64,000 nt of DNA from an uncultured Lachnospiraceae bacterium (GCA_910587955.1 CAJUNN010000005.1:13518-77517), one strand, 5' to 3'. Positions 8,414 to 17,138 are shown, counted from the first letter of the stretch. The notes: a model not told the origin generated them from the letters alone. Made by a program: numbers and translations.

Positions 8414-9210
8414 ATCAGCCCGTACCGCTTAAGGGCCCGGTAAACCCCATCTTCCCAGATGCCCTCCGTCCGGTAACTGGCTGCCTTAAGTACGTTCTGC
8501 TCAGCATTTCCCATGGCTGTTCCATACTGTACATATTGTAACATCTCCAGGTCGTTTGGTCCATCCCCAAATGCGTATGTACAAGAAATCGGAAGCTTAA
8601 GATGTTTAAGAAGCACCTGGATTCCGTCCGCTTTGTTTATGCCCTTAGGCATCATCTCCACGAAAGCCGCCCTCTCATAGCAGGCCAGGGTAAAATGTTC
8701 CCCCAGGGCAAACGCTTTCTCCAAAGCCGGAAATCGTTCCTCTTCATAATAGAAGATTGTCATCTTGCTGGCCCGGTCGGAATCCTCCTCCATCTCCTTT
8801 ACCCGGTCCGGATATTCCCGGTGAAGCCGTTCCAGAACCCGGAAGTACTTGCCGGCCTCCCCGTCTCCACGGTAGCTGATATACTCCGGTCCCTCCAGAA
8901 CCACGCAGCATTCTCTTTTCTCCAGTTTCCGGACAGTCTCTCCCTGCAAAGGCTGTTTCAGAAGAACGCTCCGCAGTACCTCCCCCTGAAACTCTACGTA
9001 CGCACCGGCTCCGCCGATGATTCCCGAAAATCCCAGATCCAGGATTTCCGGAAAAAGAGTTGCCTTGGGCCTTCCGCTGCACACCACCGGAATATGGCCG
9101 TTCTCCTTTAAGAGACGGATGGCAGTTCTGGTACTGTCCGGCGTCCCTTTTCCCATCTCAAAGATGGTCCCGTCAATATCAAAAAATACAATGCTTTTCT
9201 CCTGGTTCAT
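8410..9210 (-). CDS. HAD-superfamily phosphatase, Cof type
   Basis: A 266-residue Cof/IIB-type HAD hydrolase, a cytosolic phosphatase class acting on sugar phosphates, nucleotides or related small molecules. The nucleophile motif FFDIDGT is at residues 9-15, the Thr/Ser motif at VVCSGRP, the Lys motif at GINKADGI, and the final acidic motif at AFGDGPNDLEM. The exact substrate cannot be told. Its start overlaps the ligA stop in an ATGA, so the two are translationally coupled. Its own stop codon falls within the first base pairs of a hairpin-repeat boundary box. Confidence 0.88.
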   Translation of the reverse strand: MNQEKSIVFFDIDGTIFEMGKGTPDSTRTAIRLLKENGHIPVVCSGRPKATLFPEILDLGFSGIIGGAGAYVEFQGEVLRSVLLKQPLQGETVRKLEKRECCVVLEGPEYISYRGDGEAGKYFRVLERLHREYPDRVKEMEEDSDRASKMTIFYYEEERFPALEKAFALGEHFTLACYERAAFVEMMPKGINKADGIQVLLKHLKLPISCTYAFGDGPNDLEMLQYVQYGTAMGNAEQNVLKAASYRTEGIWEDGVYRALKRYGLI

Positions 9211-11156
9211 AGTGCCAAAAACTCCTCCTCTGTAAGAATGGGTATTCCCAGTTCCTTTGCTTTTTTATTTTTGGAAGAACCGGATGCGGCATCGTTGTTG
9301 ATAAGATAATCCGTCTTTTTGGTTACGCTGCCGGTCACTTTTCCGCCTTTTGATTCAATCAGCTCCTGAAGCTCTCTGCGGTTTTCAAACCGGGTCAAGC
9401 TTCCGGTTATCACAAAGATCTTTCCCTGAAAGCTCCCCTCTCCCGGTTCTGCAGGTTCCTTCTGAAGCTCCAGTTTATCAAGAAGCCGGTAAAAGCGCTC
9501 CTTATTCTCCGCATCCTGAAAATAATTCACGAAGCTGGAGGCGATTACGCCGCCCACTCCGTCAATGGCTGCCAGATCTTCCTCTGTGGCCGCCAGCATA
9601 TGTTCCACATCATTGTCAAATTCCCTGCAGATAAGCTTTGCCACCGCCAGGCCGATATTTAAAATCCCCAAACTGTAAATCACCTTTGCCAGCGTAGTTT
9701 TCCGGGCTTTTTTTATACTCGCCATAAGGTTTTCATAGGATTTTTCCCCAAAGCCTTCCATCCCTACAATTTCTTCCCGCCACCGCTCCAGGCGGAAAAT
9801 ATCTGCAAACTCGTGGATAAAACCCCGGGCAATAAATTTTTCCAGGGAAGCTTCCGAAAGCCCCTCCACGTTTAAAGCATCCCTGCTCACCAGCAGGGTA
9901 AAAGATTTGATTTTCTTGGCCTGGCATTCTCCGTTGGTACAGTAGAGGGATTCCACATCATTGACTTTCCGGATCTCTGTAGCCCCGCCGCACACAGGAC
10001 AGGTTTCCGGAATATCCTTAAGACCGCTCCGGGTCCGGTTTTCCGCAATCTGGGGGATAATCATATTAGCCTTGTAAACCTCTATGGTGTCTCCAATCCC
10101 CAGCTCCAGGGAACGCAGAATGCTGACGTTGTGGACGCTGGCCCGGCTGACCGTGGTTCCCTCCAGCTCCACGGGTTCAAAAATAGCCACCGGGTTGATA
10201 AGCCCTGTCCGGGAAGGACTCCACGCAATCTCCAAAAGCTTGGTCTCCCGGATTTCATCCGCCCATTTAAAGGCCATGGAATCCCTGGGGAATTTGGAAG
10301 TCCTGCCAAGGGAGTTTCCATAGGAAATGTCATCGTAAAGAGCCACCAGACCGTCTGACGGAAAATCGTTTTTTTCAATCCGTCCTGCAAAACGGCCCAC
10401 CGCCTCTTCAAGATTTTCCTCTGTCACCACTTCATATTCTACGGTCTCAAAACCCTGGCGCTTCAGCCACAGAAACTCCTGTTCATGAGAATTCTGGAAA
10501 TCAACTCCTTCCGCCCGCACCAGGGAAAAGGCAAAGAAATTGACATTTCTGCCGGCTGTAATCTCGTTGTTCAGCTGCCGCACGGATCCGCTGCAGAGAT
10601 TTCTGGGATTTTTGTATTTCGCCTCTGTATCGGGAATTTCCTGGTTGATCCGCTCAAATTCCCGGTAGCCAATCACCGCCTCTCCCCGCAGAACCAGTTC
10701 TCCCGCAAAAGAAATCTTAAGGGGAAGGTTTTGGAACACCCGGGCGTTGTTTGTGATCACTTCTCCTACCTCACCGTTTCCCCTGGTGACAGCCTTGAAA
10801 AGCTGTCCATCCCGGTAGGTGAGCACAATGGTCAACCCGTCCAGCTTCCAGGACAGAAGCGTCCGGCGGGGGCCCACCCACTCTTTCAGCGTTTCCACAT
10901 CTTTTGTCTTATCCAGGGAGAGCATGGGACGCTCGTGGCGCTCCTTGGGCAGTTCGCTCAAAACCTCATACCCCACCCGGAGGGTAGGACTTCCTGAAAG
11001 GATAACGCCCGTCTCCCGTTCCAGGGCCTCCAGCTCGTCATAAAGCCTGTCATATTCGAAATTACTCATGATTTCCCTGGCTTCCTGATAGTAAGTACGG
11101 GCGGCCTGATTCAAAAGCCCTGCCAGCTCTTTCATTCTCTCCTTTTTCTCTTCCAT
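9207..11156 (-). CDS. ligA: NAD-dependent DNA ligase
   Basis: A 649-residue LigA that seals nicks in duplex DNA using NAD+. The adenylated lysine is in WKLDGLTIVLTY near residue 105, in place of the more common KxDG context, a form I recognise from this family of clostridia. The four-cysteine zinc finger (CPVCGG ... CTNGEC), helix-hairpin-helix region and a C-terminal BRCT domain (GKIFVITGSLTRFENRREL) follow in order. Slightly shorter than the usual 670 residues. The start has AGGAGG seven bases upstream, supplied by a hairpin repeat. It overlaps the HAD gene by four bases. Confidence 0.95.
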   Translation of the reverse strand: MEEKKERMKELAGLLNQAARTYYQEAREIMSNFEYDRLYDELEALERETGVILSGSPTLRVGYEVLSELPKERHERPMLSLDKTKDVETLKEWVGPRRTLLSWKLDGLTIVLTYRDGQLFKAVTRGNGEVGEVITNNARVFQNLPLKISFAGELVLRGEAVIGYREFERINQEIPDTEAKYKNPRNLCSGSVRQLNNEITAGRNVNFFAFSLVRAEGVDFQNSHEQEFLWLKRQGFETVEYEVVTEENLEEAVGRFAGRIEKNDFPSDGLVALYDDISYGNSLGRTSKFPRDSMAFKWADEIRETKLLEIAWSPSRTGLINPVAIFEPVELEGTTVSRASVHNVSILRSLELGIGDTIEVYKANMIIPQIAENRTRSGLKDIPETCPVCGGATEIRKVNDVESLYCTNGECQAKKIKSFTLLVSRDALNVEGLSEASLEKFIARGFIHEFADIFRLERWREEIVGMEGFGEKSYENLMASIKKARKTTLAKVIYSLGILNIGLAVAKLICREFDNDVEHMLAATEEDLAAIDGVGGVIASSFVNYFQDAENKERFYRLLDKLELQKEPAEPGEGSFQGKIFVITGSLTRFENRRELQELIESKGGKVTGSVTKKTDYLINNDAASGSSKNKKAKELGIPILTEEEFLAL

Positions 11157-11162
11157 AACAGC

Positions 11163-11274
11163 CTCCTATTACAGTTCCGCAGCTTCCCTACAAGCCCCCT
11201 TACCTGGAAGGATTTCCTGACCCTGCGTGTCCGGATATCCTTCCGGTGCTTTCCGGGTAGCTGCTGATTCTACT
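11163..11274 (-). repeat. Single hairpin repeat upstream of ligA
   Basis: On the minus strand the unit starts with TAGAATCAGCAGC, just after the rsuA-like stop codon, and ends with GCGGAACTGTAATAGGAGG, which is the ligA ribosome binding site. Arms CCGGAAGGATATCCGGACACG and GGGTCAGGAAATCCTTCCAGG are partly complementary (GGAAGGAT/ATCCTTCC). Confidence 0.75.
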
Positions 11275-11276
11275 TT

Positions 11277-12014
11277 TCAGCCAGCCGAACCGCGCAGAAG
11301 CGCCTCCAGCTCCTCCATTTCTTTTTGGGTAACTTTGCGCCAGGTCCCCGGTTTCATGCCTTTCAGTTCAATGTTCAGAATCCGGATCCGCTTCAAAGAT
11401 ACCACCTCAAACCCCAGGGTCCCGCACATTCTGCGGATCTGCCGGTTCAGCCCCTGGGTGAGAATTATGCGGAAATCAAACCTCCCGGTTTTTTCCACCT
11501 GACAGGGCCTGGTCACAGCATCCAGAAGTACCTTTCCCTGCTCCGCTTTCCGGATGCGTACCCCCTTTCTCATCCGCTCCAGAAACTCTTCCGTCACCGG
11601 CCGGTCGACCGTGACCAGATACTCCTTTTCGTGGTAATTGGAGGCTTTCATGATCCGGTTAACCAGGCTCCCGTCGTTGGTCATTAAAATCAATCCTTCT
11701 GAATCTTTATCCAGCCTTCCCACCGGATAGACCCGGATGGGATATCCCACAAAATCCACAATATTGCGCCGCTCCCGCCGATCCGCAGTGCTAACCACTC
11801 CGGGGGGCTTATAGACCGCCAGCAAAATCCGCTCCTCCCGGCTTTCCACGGCTTTTCCGTCCACCGCAACCTCCTGTTCCCGCCGGATCCGCATTCCGGT
11901 CACTGCAGGGTTTCCGTCCACCGTCACCTTCCCCGCCTCTATCAGTCTGTCCGCCTCCCGGCGGGAACATACGCCCGCCTCGCTTAAGTATTTATTTAAG
12001 CGTACTTCTTCCAT
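11277..12014 (-). CDS. Pseudouridine synthase, RsuA/RluF family
   Basis: A 245-residue RNA pseudouridine synthase. An N-terminal S4 RNA-binding domain (VRLNKYLSEAGVCSRREADRLI) precedes the catalytic domain with the aspartate in VGRLDKDSEGLILMTNDG. It isomerises a uridine in ribosomal RNA; RluF-like or RluB/RsuA-like specificity cannot be decided from sequence alone. The ATG at 12014 is chosen because the S4 domain starts there and GAGG lies ten bases upstream. A longer frame up to 12062 would overlap the TOPRIM gene by 34 bases. It follows that gene by 14 bases. Confidence 0.88.
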   Translation of the reverse strand: MEEVRLNKYLSEAGVCSRREADRLIEAGKVTVDGNPAVTGMRIRREQEVAVDGKAVESREERILLAVYKPPGVVSTADRRERRNIVDFVGYPIRVYPVGRLDKDSEGLILMTNDGSLVNRIMKASNYHEKEYLVTVDRPVTEEFLERMRKGVRIRKAEQGKVLLDAVTRPCQVEKTGRFDFRIILTQGLNRQIRRMCGTLGFEVVSLKRIRILNIELKGMKPGTWRKVTQKEMEELEALLRGSAG

Positions 12015-12028
12015 AATGAGAATCCTCT

Positions 12029-12814
12029 TTACTTTCCTAAACATGACATCACGTGATTCCAAAACGACTCTTTAAAATATTCCAAAAGAAACAGGGGGAT
12101 CCCGTTCAAAATGCCCACCACACGGTTGAAACATACAAAATGGTCCCACTGTGCCTCGTAAATCTTGGCCTGTGTCAGATTTTGCAAAAATTCTCTATAT
12201 GTAGGTATGGACTCCTTGTAATCTACAATCAAATGAGCCCGTTTTACCGAAGCCCGGCAGGCCACTTCCCAGCGTTCTCTCGAGATCCGGCGGAAATCCC
12301 GGAATTCCAGTTCTTCCGCCACCTCCCGCTTATACGCTTCTCCCACATCCAGGGAAACATAAAAATTTCTGTAATCTTCAGTTTCGCTGTGGATCTCCCG
12401 CAGGGATTCTACCATGGGATAAGAAATATACAGTTTACCGTTTTCCGTCTCATTATCAAAGGTATCCAACAATTCCCGGATCACATTCCGGCTTCGATAT
12501 TTTAAAGGAAGATTATTGTTGTGGGCATCGTAGTCAAAAAACAAATATACCTCCGAAAAATCTCTGGATGAATACCCTTCCAAAAGCTTTCCTGCTTCCG
12601 GACTCATTTCTCGGACTACATCGATAACATCAATAGAAAAATTATTTTCCCTAAGCTTATTCCAGATCATATAAATGTTTCCACAGGCAGGGAAAGAAAT
12701 CACCACGGTCTCCGCCACCTCCCGGAAAAACACTTCCTGCATTTTTTCCACCAGCGTTTTTTCTGTTTTTTCCCCTTCGTAAATGATAGCAATGTGATTT
12801 CTTCTATTTCTCAT
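12029..12814 (-). CDS. TOPRIM-like protein of ATPase-coupled defence pair (RloB/AbiLii-like)
   Basis: A 261-residue soluble protein. The N-terminus has the acidic motif IAIIYEGEKTEKTL (Glu13 region) and later YLFFDYDAHNNN (Asp94, Asp96), the Glu then DxD order of a TOPRIM nuclease fold as in RloB/DUF4435 proteins. The EGEKTE string is the form typical of RloB. The start overlaps the end of the ATPase gene by 11 bases, so the two are coupled. An ATPase plus TOPRIM pair is the architecture of AbiL, RloAB and PARIS (AriA/AriB) anti-phage systems. The ATPase would sense and the TOPRIM protein act on nucleic acid. Family assignment among these is not certain. Confidence 0.65.
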   Translation of the reverse strand: MRNRRNHIAIIYEGEKTEKTLVEKMQEVFFREVAETVVISFPACGNIYMIWNKLRENNFSIDVIDVVREMSPEAGKLLEGYSSRDFSEVYLFFDYDAHNNNLPLKYRSRNVIRELLDTFDNETENGKLYISYPMVESLREIHSETEDYRNFYVSLDVGEAYKREVAEELEFRDFRRISRERWEVACRASVKRAHLIVDYKESIPTYREFLQNLTQAKIYEAQWDHFVCFNRVVGILNGIPLFLLEYFKESFWNHVMSCLGK

Positions 12815-13910
12815 CAAATGCACCCGCTTTATACATCTTCTGTATATTGTGAGCCTGCCGCAGGGCTTTCACTGTACGGTCTGCAAAAGAACTGATTTGA
12901 TTATCTTTAAGCTCAAAATAACAGTCTGGCCGAAGCAGTTCATTGCTAATCAGATCCGTGTTGTGGGATGTAAAAATAATCTGTGCTTCCAGAGAAACTA
13001 GCTTCCGGACCACAGCCTCCGCCAATTCATAATGATAAAATGCGTCAAACTCGTCAATAAATACGAAAGACATTTCTTTCATCTGCAAATACCACAAAAA
13101 GAGGAATGCAAGCGCCCTGGTCCCGCTGGACCACACATCCTGGAAAAGAACTGCTTTATTCTTATGAATGCAGTAAAGGTTTTTATCTTCCTCATCCTCT
13201 CCCACTGTCAATTTTACGTCAATTCCGAAATCATGAAGAAACTCCTGAAGCTCCTCCACCGCATCCATCTCCACAAGGTTCTTTCCGATGCTCCCTATCC
13301 GGTTACAATATCCCGCATAGCAACTTCCTTCTGCGCTGCTAAACCAAAGCATCCGCTCCACAAACTGTACGAACTGCAGAAAAGTCCTGCTGTCCGCATC
13401 ACTCTTATCCGGCACAGTATTTCTAGCTACATACTTCACCAAGGAAATGGAACCATCCCACAGCTCCAAATTTAGCTGTTCCGTTCCTTTTAAGCTGACT
13501 TTTGCTTCGCATCCCTGATCTGCAGACAGCACTTCCCGGTGATTGATAGTTATTTTTTCCCTTAATACCTTTTCCGGCTCTTCCTTCTCATAGTAATAAG
13601 TCAGAATATTTGAATCAAAGCAAAAGACATATTCAAAGCGGACCAGGCGATCGTTTCCGTCCAAATTCATATAATGCCGTCTTTGTTTCAGCACATTATG
13701 GGAAGTATCCGTAAGATGAAGCAGTAAATCCATCATTGCATATCCCAAATTTGACTTTCCGGACGCATTCTCCCCATATACAATGGCATTTTTCAAAATT
13801 CCTCCAGGCACAAGGTTTTCGTGAAATTCGTAATTTTTTACATTGCTCAAATCCCAGACAAACTCATCTCGGAAATTTCGGTAATTCTGCACCTTAAACT
13901 TTTGCAGCAT
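12804..13910 (-). CDS. AAA/ABC-type ATPase of probable anti-phage pair (AAA_15, RloA/AbiLi-like)
   Basis: A 368-residue SMC-like ATPase. The N-terminus FKVQNYRNFRDEFVWDLS is the usual first strand of AAA_15/OLD ATPases. Walker A GENASGKS is at residues 46-53, Walker B FVFIDEFD at about 282-289, and the switch histidine in FTSHNTDL shortly after. The span between is too short for a long coiled coil. ATG at 13910 is chosen for the GGGGG seven bases upstream. A promoter is visible just above, and the gene overlaps its TOPRIM partner, so they form a two-gene unit. The closest known arrangements are AbiL/RloAB and PARIS. Confidence 0.75.
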   Translation of the reverse strand: MLQKFKVQNYRNFRDEFVWDLSNVKNYEFHENLVPGGILKNAIVYGENASGKSNLGYAMMDLLLHLTDTSHNVLKQRRHYMNLDGNDRLVRFEYVFCFDSNILTYYYEKEEPEKVLREKITINHREVLSADQGCEAKVSLKGTEQLNLELWDGSISLVKYVARNTVPDKSDADSRTFLQFVQFVERMLWFSSAEGSCYAGYCNRIGSIGKNLVEMDAVEELQEFLHDFGIDVKLTVGEDEEDKNLYCIHKNKAVLFQDVWSSGTRALAFLFLWYLQMKEMSFVFIDEFDAFYHYELAEAVVRKLVSLEAQIIFTSHNTDLISNELLRPDCYFELKDNQISSFADRTVKALRQAHNIQKMYKAGAFDEK

Positions 13911-13932
13911 CTTTTCACCCCCTATTTCTTTT

Positions 13933-13961
13933 AGCATAGCACACCCCATTCATTTTCTCAA
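13933..13961 (-). promoter_or_regulatory. Promoter of the ATPase-TOPRIM pair
   Basis: Minus-strand TTGAGA, 17-base spacer, TATGCT, with TG one base before the -10 box. It lies 23 bases above the ATPase start codon. Confidence 0.65.
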
Positions 13962-14030
13962 TCTATTTTGTGCTTTTCCTACGCTGTCTATGCAATTTTT
14001 TTACACTTATGGAGAAATCTTTTTACAACG

Positions 14031-14062
14031 AGAAACGATGCAGCCATGGCTACATCGTTTCT
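14031..14062. terminator. Long perfect-type hairpin after gdhA
   Basis: A 16-pair stem with a single mismatch (AGAAACGATG ... CATCGTTTCT, centre AGCCATGGCT) lies 40 bases after the gdhA stop codon. It probably ends the gdhA transcript, but no clear run of Ts follows on either strand. Confidence 0.5.
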
Positions 14063-14101
14063 ACAAAACAACTCCTGTTTTCTTTTCGGAATAACTACTT
14101 C

Positions 14102-15436
14102 CTATACCACTCCCTGAGCCAGCATAGCCTCCACAACCTTCTCAAATCCGGCAATGTTGGCGCCTACCACGTAATTCTTCTCATAGCCGTAGCGTTTTGC
14201 CGCATCCGCCATATTGTGGCAGATATTAACCATAATGCCCTGAAGCTTCGCATCCACTTCCTGGAAGGTCCAGCTCAAACGCTCGCTGTTCTGGGACATT
14301 TCCAGGGCGGAGGTAGCTACACCGCCGGCATTGGCCGCCTTGCCAGGGGCAAAGAGAACGCCGTTCTCCTGAAGGTACTCGGTAGCCTCCAAAGTGGTGG
14401 GCATGTTAGCCCCCTCTGCCACTGCCGTACAGCCGTTAGCTGCCAGCGCCTTGGCATCCTCCAGAAGCAGTTCGTTTTGGGTAGCGCAGGGAAGCGCCAG
14501 ATCCACTTTAACCGTCCATACGCCCCGCCCTTCGTGGTATTCGGAATTCGGGCGGTAATTCTTGTACTCGGTCAGCCTAGCCCGCTTCACTTCCTTAATT
14601 TCCTTGAGAGCCGCTACATCGATTCCATCGGGATCGTAAACCCATCCGTTGGAATCGCTGCAGGTCAGCACTTTCACCCCAAGCTGCTGCGCCTTCTGGA
14701 TGGCATAGATAGCCACGTTTCCGGAACCGGAAACTGCCGCCGTCATGCCGGCAATGTCCATGCCGTTGAGCTTCAGCATCTCCTGGGTGAGATAGAGAAG
14801 CCCGTAGCCGGTGGCCTCTGTCCTGGCCAGAGAACCTCCGTAGGAGAGTCCCTTTCCCGTGAGCACGCCCTCATAACGCCCGGTCAGTCTCTTGTACTGT
14901 CCGTACAGATAGCCGATCTCCCTGGCTCCTGTTCCGATATCTCCGGCCGGTACATCCGTATTCTCCCCGATGTGCCGGAAAAGCTCCGTCATAAAGCTCT
15001 GGCAAAATGCCATAACCTCCCGGTCGGATTTGCCCTTGGGATCAAAATCAGAACCGCCTTTGCCGCCTCCAATGGGCAGGCCGGTCAGGGAATTTTTAAA
15101 AATCTGCTCAAAGCCCAGGAACTTGATAATGCCTAAGTTTACCGACGGATGCAGGCGAAGGCCTCCCTTGTAAGGTCCGATGGCGCTGTTAAACTGCACC
15201 CGATAGCCCGTATTTACCTGTACCTGCCCCTTGTCATCCACCCAGGGTACCCGGAATTTCAGCTGCCGCTCCGGCTCAACCAGGCGCTCTAAAAGCGCTT
15301 CTTTGCGGAACTTCTCCTCATTGGCATCCACCACGGGGCGCAGGGAGTCCAGAACTTCCCGGACTGCCTGATGGAACTCCGGCTCGCTGGGATTTTTTGC
15401 AATTACAGACTCCATAATTTCATCAACATAAGACAT
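14102..15436 (-). CDS. gdhA: NADP-type glutamate dehydrogenase
   Basis: A 444-residue hexameric-type glutamate dehydrogenase, making glutamate from 2-oxoglutarate and ammonia. The signature is complete: KGGLRLHPSVNLGIIKFLGFEQ, GLPIGGGKGGSDFDPKGKSD with the catalytic lysine, and DVPAGDIGTGAREIGYLYG. The nucleotide-binding motif is AVSGSGNVAIYA. Length matches the bacterial NADP enzyme. The start at 15436 has AGGAGG eight bases upstream; a frame running up to 15559 only translates the leader. A sigma-A promoter and a terminator-like hairpin lie in a leader of about 105 bases, so expression may be attenuated. Confidence 0.96.
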   Translation of the reverse strand: MSYVDEIMESVIAKNPSEPEFHQAVREVLDSLRPVVDANEEKFRKEALLERLVEPERQLKFRVPWVDDKGQVQVNTGYRVQFNSAIGPYKGGLRLHPSVNLGIIKFLGFEQIFKNSLTGLPIGGGKGGSDFDPKGKSDREVMAFCQSFMTELFRHIGENTDVPAGDIGTGAREIGYLYGQYKRLTGRYEGVLTGKGLSYGGSLARTEATGYGLLYLTQEMLKLNGMDIAGMTAAVSGSGNVAIYAIQKAQQLGVKVLTCSDSNGWVYDPDGIDVAALKEIKEVKRARLTEYKNYRPNSEYHEGRGVWTVKVDLALPCATQNELLLEDAKALAANGCTAVAEGANMPTTLEATEYLQENGVLFAPGKAANAGGVATSALEMSQNSERLSWTFQEVDAKLQGIMVNICHNMADAAKRYGYEKNYVVGANIAGFEKVVEAMLAQGVV

Positions 15437-15485
15437 TTTTAATTCCTCCTCTTCCCTTTTCTGATAGCAAACAAAAAAGACGTGC

Positions 15486-15524
15486 AAAAATAGACGAAGC
15501 GTGGGACTTAAGGCCGCACGCTTC
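15486..15524 (-). terminator. Terminator-like hairpin in gdhA leader (possible attenuator)
   Basis: Minus-strand stem GAAGCGTG / CACGCTTC is followed by GTCTATTTTT. It lies between the gdhA promoter and its ribosome binding site, where no upstream gene would need termination. Confidence 0.55.
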
Positions 15525-15548
15525 TCTTTGACGCCTTTGTCTAGAGAC

Positions 15549-15578
15549 ATTATATACACGTCTTTCTGGAGTTTGCAA
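15549..15578 (-). promoter_or_regulatory. gdhA promoter
   Basis: Minus-strand TTGCAA, 18-base spacer, TATAAT, about 105 bases above the gdhA start codon. Confidence 0.65.
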
Positions 15579-15605
15579 GTATTTTTTTCTAAAAAACAAA
15601 AGTTT

Positions 15606-16043
15606 TTATTTCAAATAGCTTTTGAGACGGGAAATATTATGTTCTTCAAAGTCCATCAATTCCTCCGCCAGCTCACAGTACTCCTTTTTTGCCCCTTTAT
15701 TTTCCTTCACGGCTTTCATCAGATCCGTAATTCCCCTTGTATTGCCCTGAATCATCAGGTCCGCCACATGCTCTGTGCTGGTATTCAAAAGGGTATTTGC
15801 CTGAATGGATGTCCAGAGCATGGCCTTTCCCACGGTAGATGCCGGCTCCGGCCGCCGGTTGGCTTCCCGGATTTTCTCCGTCACCTTATCCTCAAAAGAC
15901 AGGAACCGGACCGCCTGGCGGTTCAAATCCAATGCCAAATCTTCATCGTATACCTTGCTGATAACGGCGTTTATCGCCTCCAGCCCCATTTTACTGCTGC
16001 GGTATGCCTCGTTCAGTACCGCCAAATCCGCGCTTGTCAGCAT
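15606..16043 (-). CDS. Predicted four-helix protein, function unknown
   Basis: A 145-residue, almost wholly alpha-helical soluble protein starting MLTSADLAVLNEAYRSSKM and ending FEEHNISRLKSYLK. The spacing of long amphipathic helices with conserved-looking Glu residues (VYDEDLA, ELAEELMDFEEHN) suggests a ferritin-like four-helix bundle of the DUF2383 sort, but I do not recognise the family with certainty. There is no signal peptide. The ATG at 16043 has AGGAGGAG 11 bases upstream. A frame extending to 16190 adds 49 basic residues with no good start. It is divergent from the FliD-like gene at 16272, with a shared 228-base gap in which I see no clear promoter on either strand. Confidence 0.7.
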   Translation of the reverse strand: MLTSADLAVLNEAYRSSKMGLEAINAVISKVYDEDLALDLNRQAVRFLSFEDKVTEKIREANRRPEPASTVGKAMLWTSIQANTLLNTSTEHVADLMIQGNTRGITDLMKAVKENKGAKKEYCELAEELMDFEEHNISRLKSYLK

Positions 16044-16271
16044 AAAAATGTCTCCTCCTTTTGGGACACGCCCGAAAGCGTCTTCCCGCATGTCTTTCTT
16101 CTCTTTAGAATACGGAATTTTTCTTCTTTTATTCTTACTTCTGCCGATATAATTATTAGAAGGATACATTTTCCTTTCATTCGGTTGCACGGAGCGGTTT
16201 TACCTGCGGGCAAAATTCCCTCCTTACAACATAAAAATCAGGTATCCATGTACCAGAAAGGAGTTGAAAAC

Positions 16272-17138
16272 ATGTCAATCAGTGCAGTATCCGGTTACAA
16301 CACCGGAAACGAATACCAGAAATGGGTGGATCAGGCAGCCGCCGACGCGGAAGCCCTGGAGAACCGTCTGGGTATCAAAACCTCTGAAACCACAGAGAGT
16401 TCCAGCACCTCAGAAACCAAGGACAGTACCTCGTCCAGCACAAGTTCGTCCAGTACCAGCACATCAATCAACCGGAATTCCAGTACTTCTACGTTCCTGC
16501 TTACCTACAAGAATTCTCTGACTTCCCTGGAAACCACGGCAGACAAACTTCGGCTTGGCAACAAAAACAATGTATTTGCCAAATACGAAACTGCCCTCAA
16601 AGACCTTTCCCGGGCCAGCACAGACGAAGATAAGGCAAAAGCACAGAAAGCGGTAGATGCGGCAAAGGACGACATTGTAGCTGCAATCAAAGATTTTGCA
16701 GAATCCTACAACAACGCCGTTTCCTTTTTAGAGAGCAATTCCGGCCGTAGCAATGCGGTAAATTCCCAGCTCGCTTCCCTGAAGCGTGCCCTGACCACCG
16801 GGGACGCTATGGCGCGCATTGGCTTAAGCATTGACAAGTCCGGGAAACTGCAGGTGGATGAGAAGAAGCTGAAACAGACTCTGGACGAGAACTACGCCTC
16901 CGTAAAAGATATTATGGGCGGCCAGTTCGGTATTGCAGAACGGGCAGCTACCAAAGCCTCCGACATACTGGACAATGCCTCTGTGGAGCGTATTGCCGGC
17001 ATTTCCGAGTCCGAAGCAGGTTCCGCTTCTGCAGATTCCCTGGATTACTGGACCATCTTCTCCGGTTTCGCAACCAGCGGGGCATACAACCTCAGCAACT
17101 ATTATGCAGTAGGTTCTATGCTGAACACTGTCGTATAG
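16272..17138 (+). CDS. Ser/Thr-rich protein with FliD C-terminal-like region
   Basis: A 288-residue protein. Residues about 30-75 are a Ser/Thr-rich low-complexity linker. The C-terminal two thirds resemble the FliD/HAP2 C-terminal domain: a helical stretch, AESYNNAVSFLE, then LSIDKSGKLQVDEKKLKQTL, the pattern by which FliD proteins end their domain. It finishes with GSMLNTVV. No signal peptide or membrane segment is visible. No other flagellar gene is in the window, so this may be an orphan surface or spore-related protein rather than a filament cap. AAAGGAG eight bases before ATG 16272 fixes the start; the open frame upstream to 15501 is not coding. A strong terminator follows. Confidence 0.6.
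   Translation: MSISAVSGYNTGNEYQKWVDQAAADAEALENRLGIKTSETTESSSTSETKDSTSSSTSSSSTSTSINRNSSTSTFLLTYKNSLTSLETTADKLRLGNKNNVFAKYETALKDLSRASTDEDKAKAQKAVDAAKDDIVAAIKDFAESYNNAVSFLESNSGRSNAVNSQLASLKRALTTGDAMARIGLSIDKSGKLQVDEKKLKQTLDENYASVKDIMGGQFGIAERAATKASDILDNASVERIAGISESEAGSASADSLDYWTIFSGFATSGAYNLSNYYAVGSMLNTVV

Noticed and set aside
16143..16150. GCCGATAT on the plus strand, like a flagellar sigma-28 -10 box upstream of the FliD-like gene
   Set aside because: No TAAA-type -35 element is found at the expected distance.
15501..16271. Upstream extension of the FliD-like frame
   Set aside because: It is antisense to the four-helix protein gene and a clear AAAGGAG precedes the ATG at 16272.
16380..16490. 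Short-period repeats, possible CRISPR-like signal
   Set aside because: They are Ser/Thr codon repeats of a low-complexity linker with no spacer structure. No CRISPR array was seen anywhere in the window.
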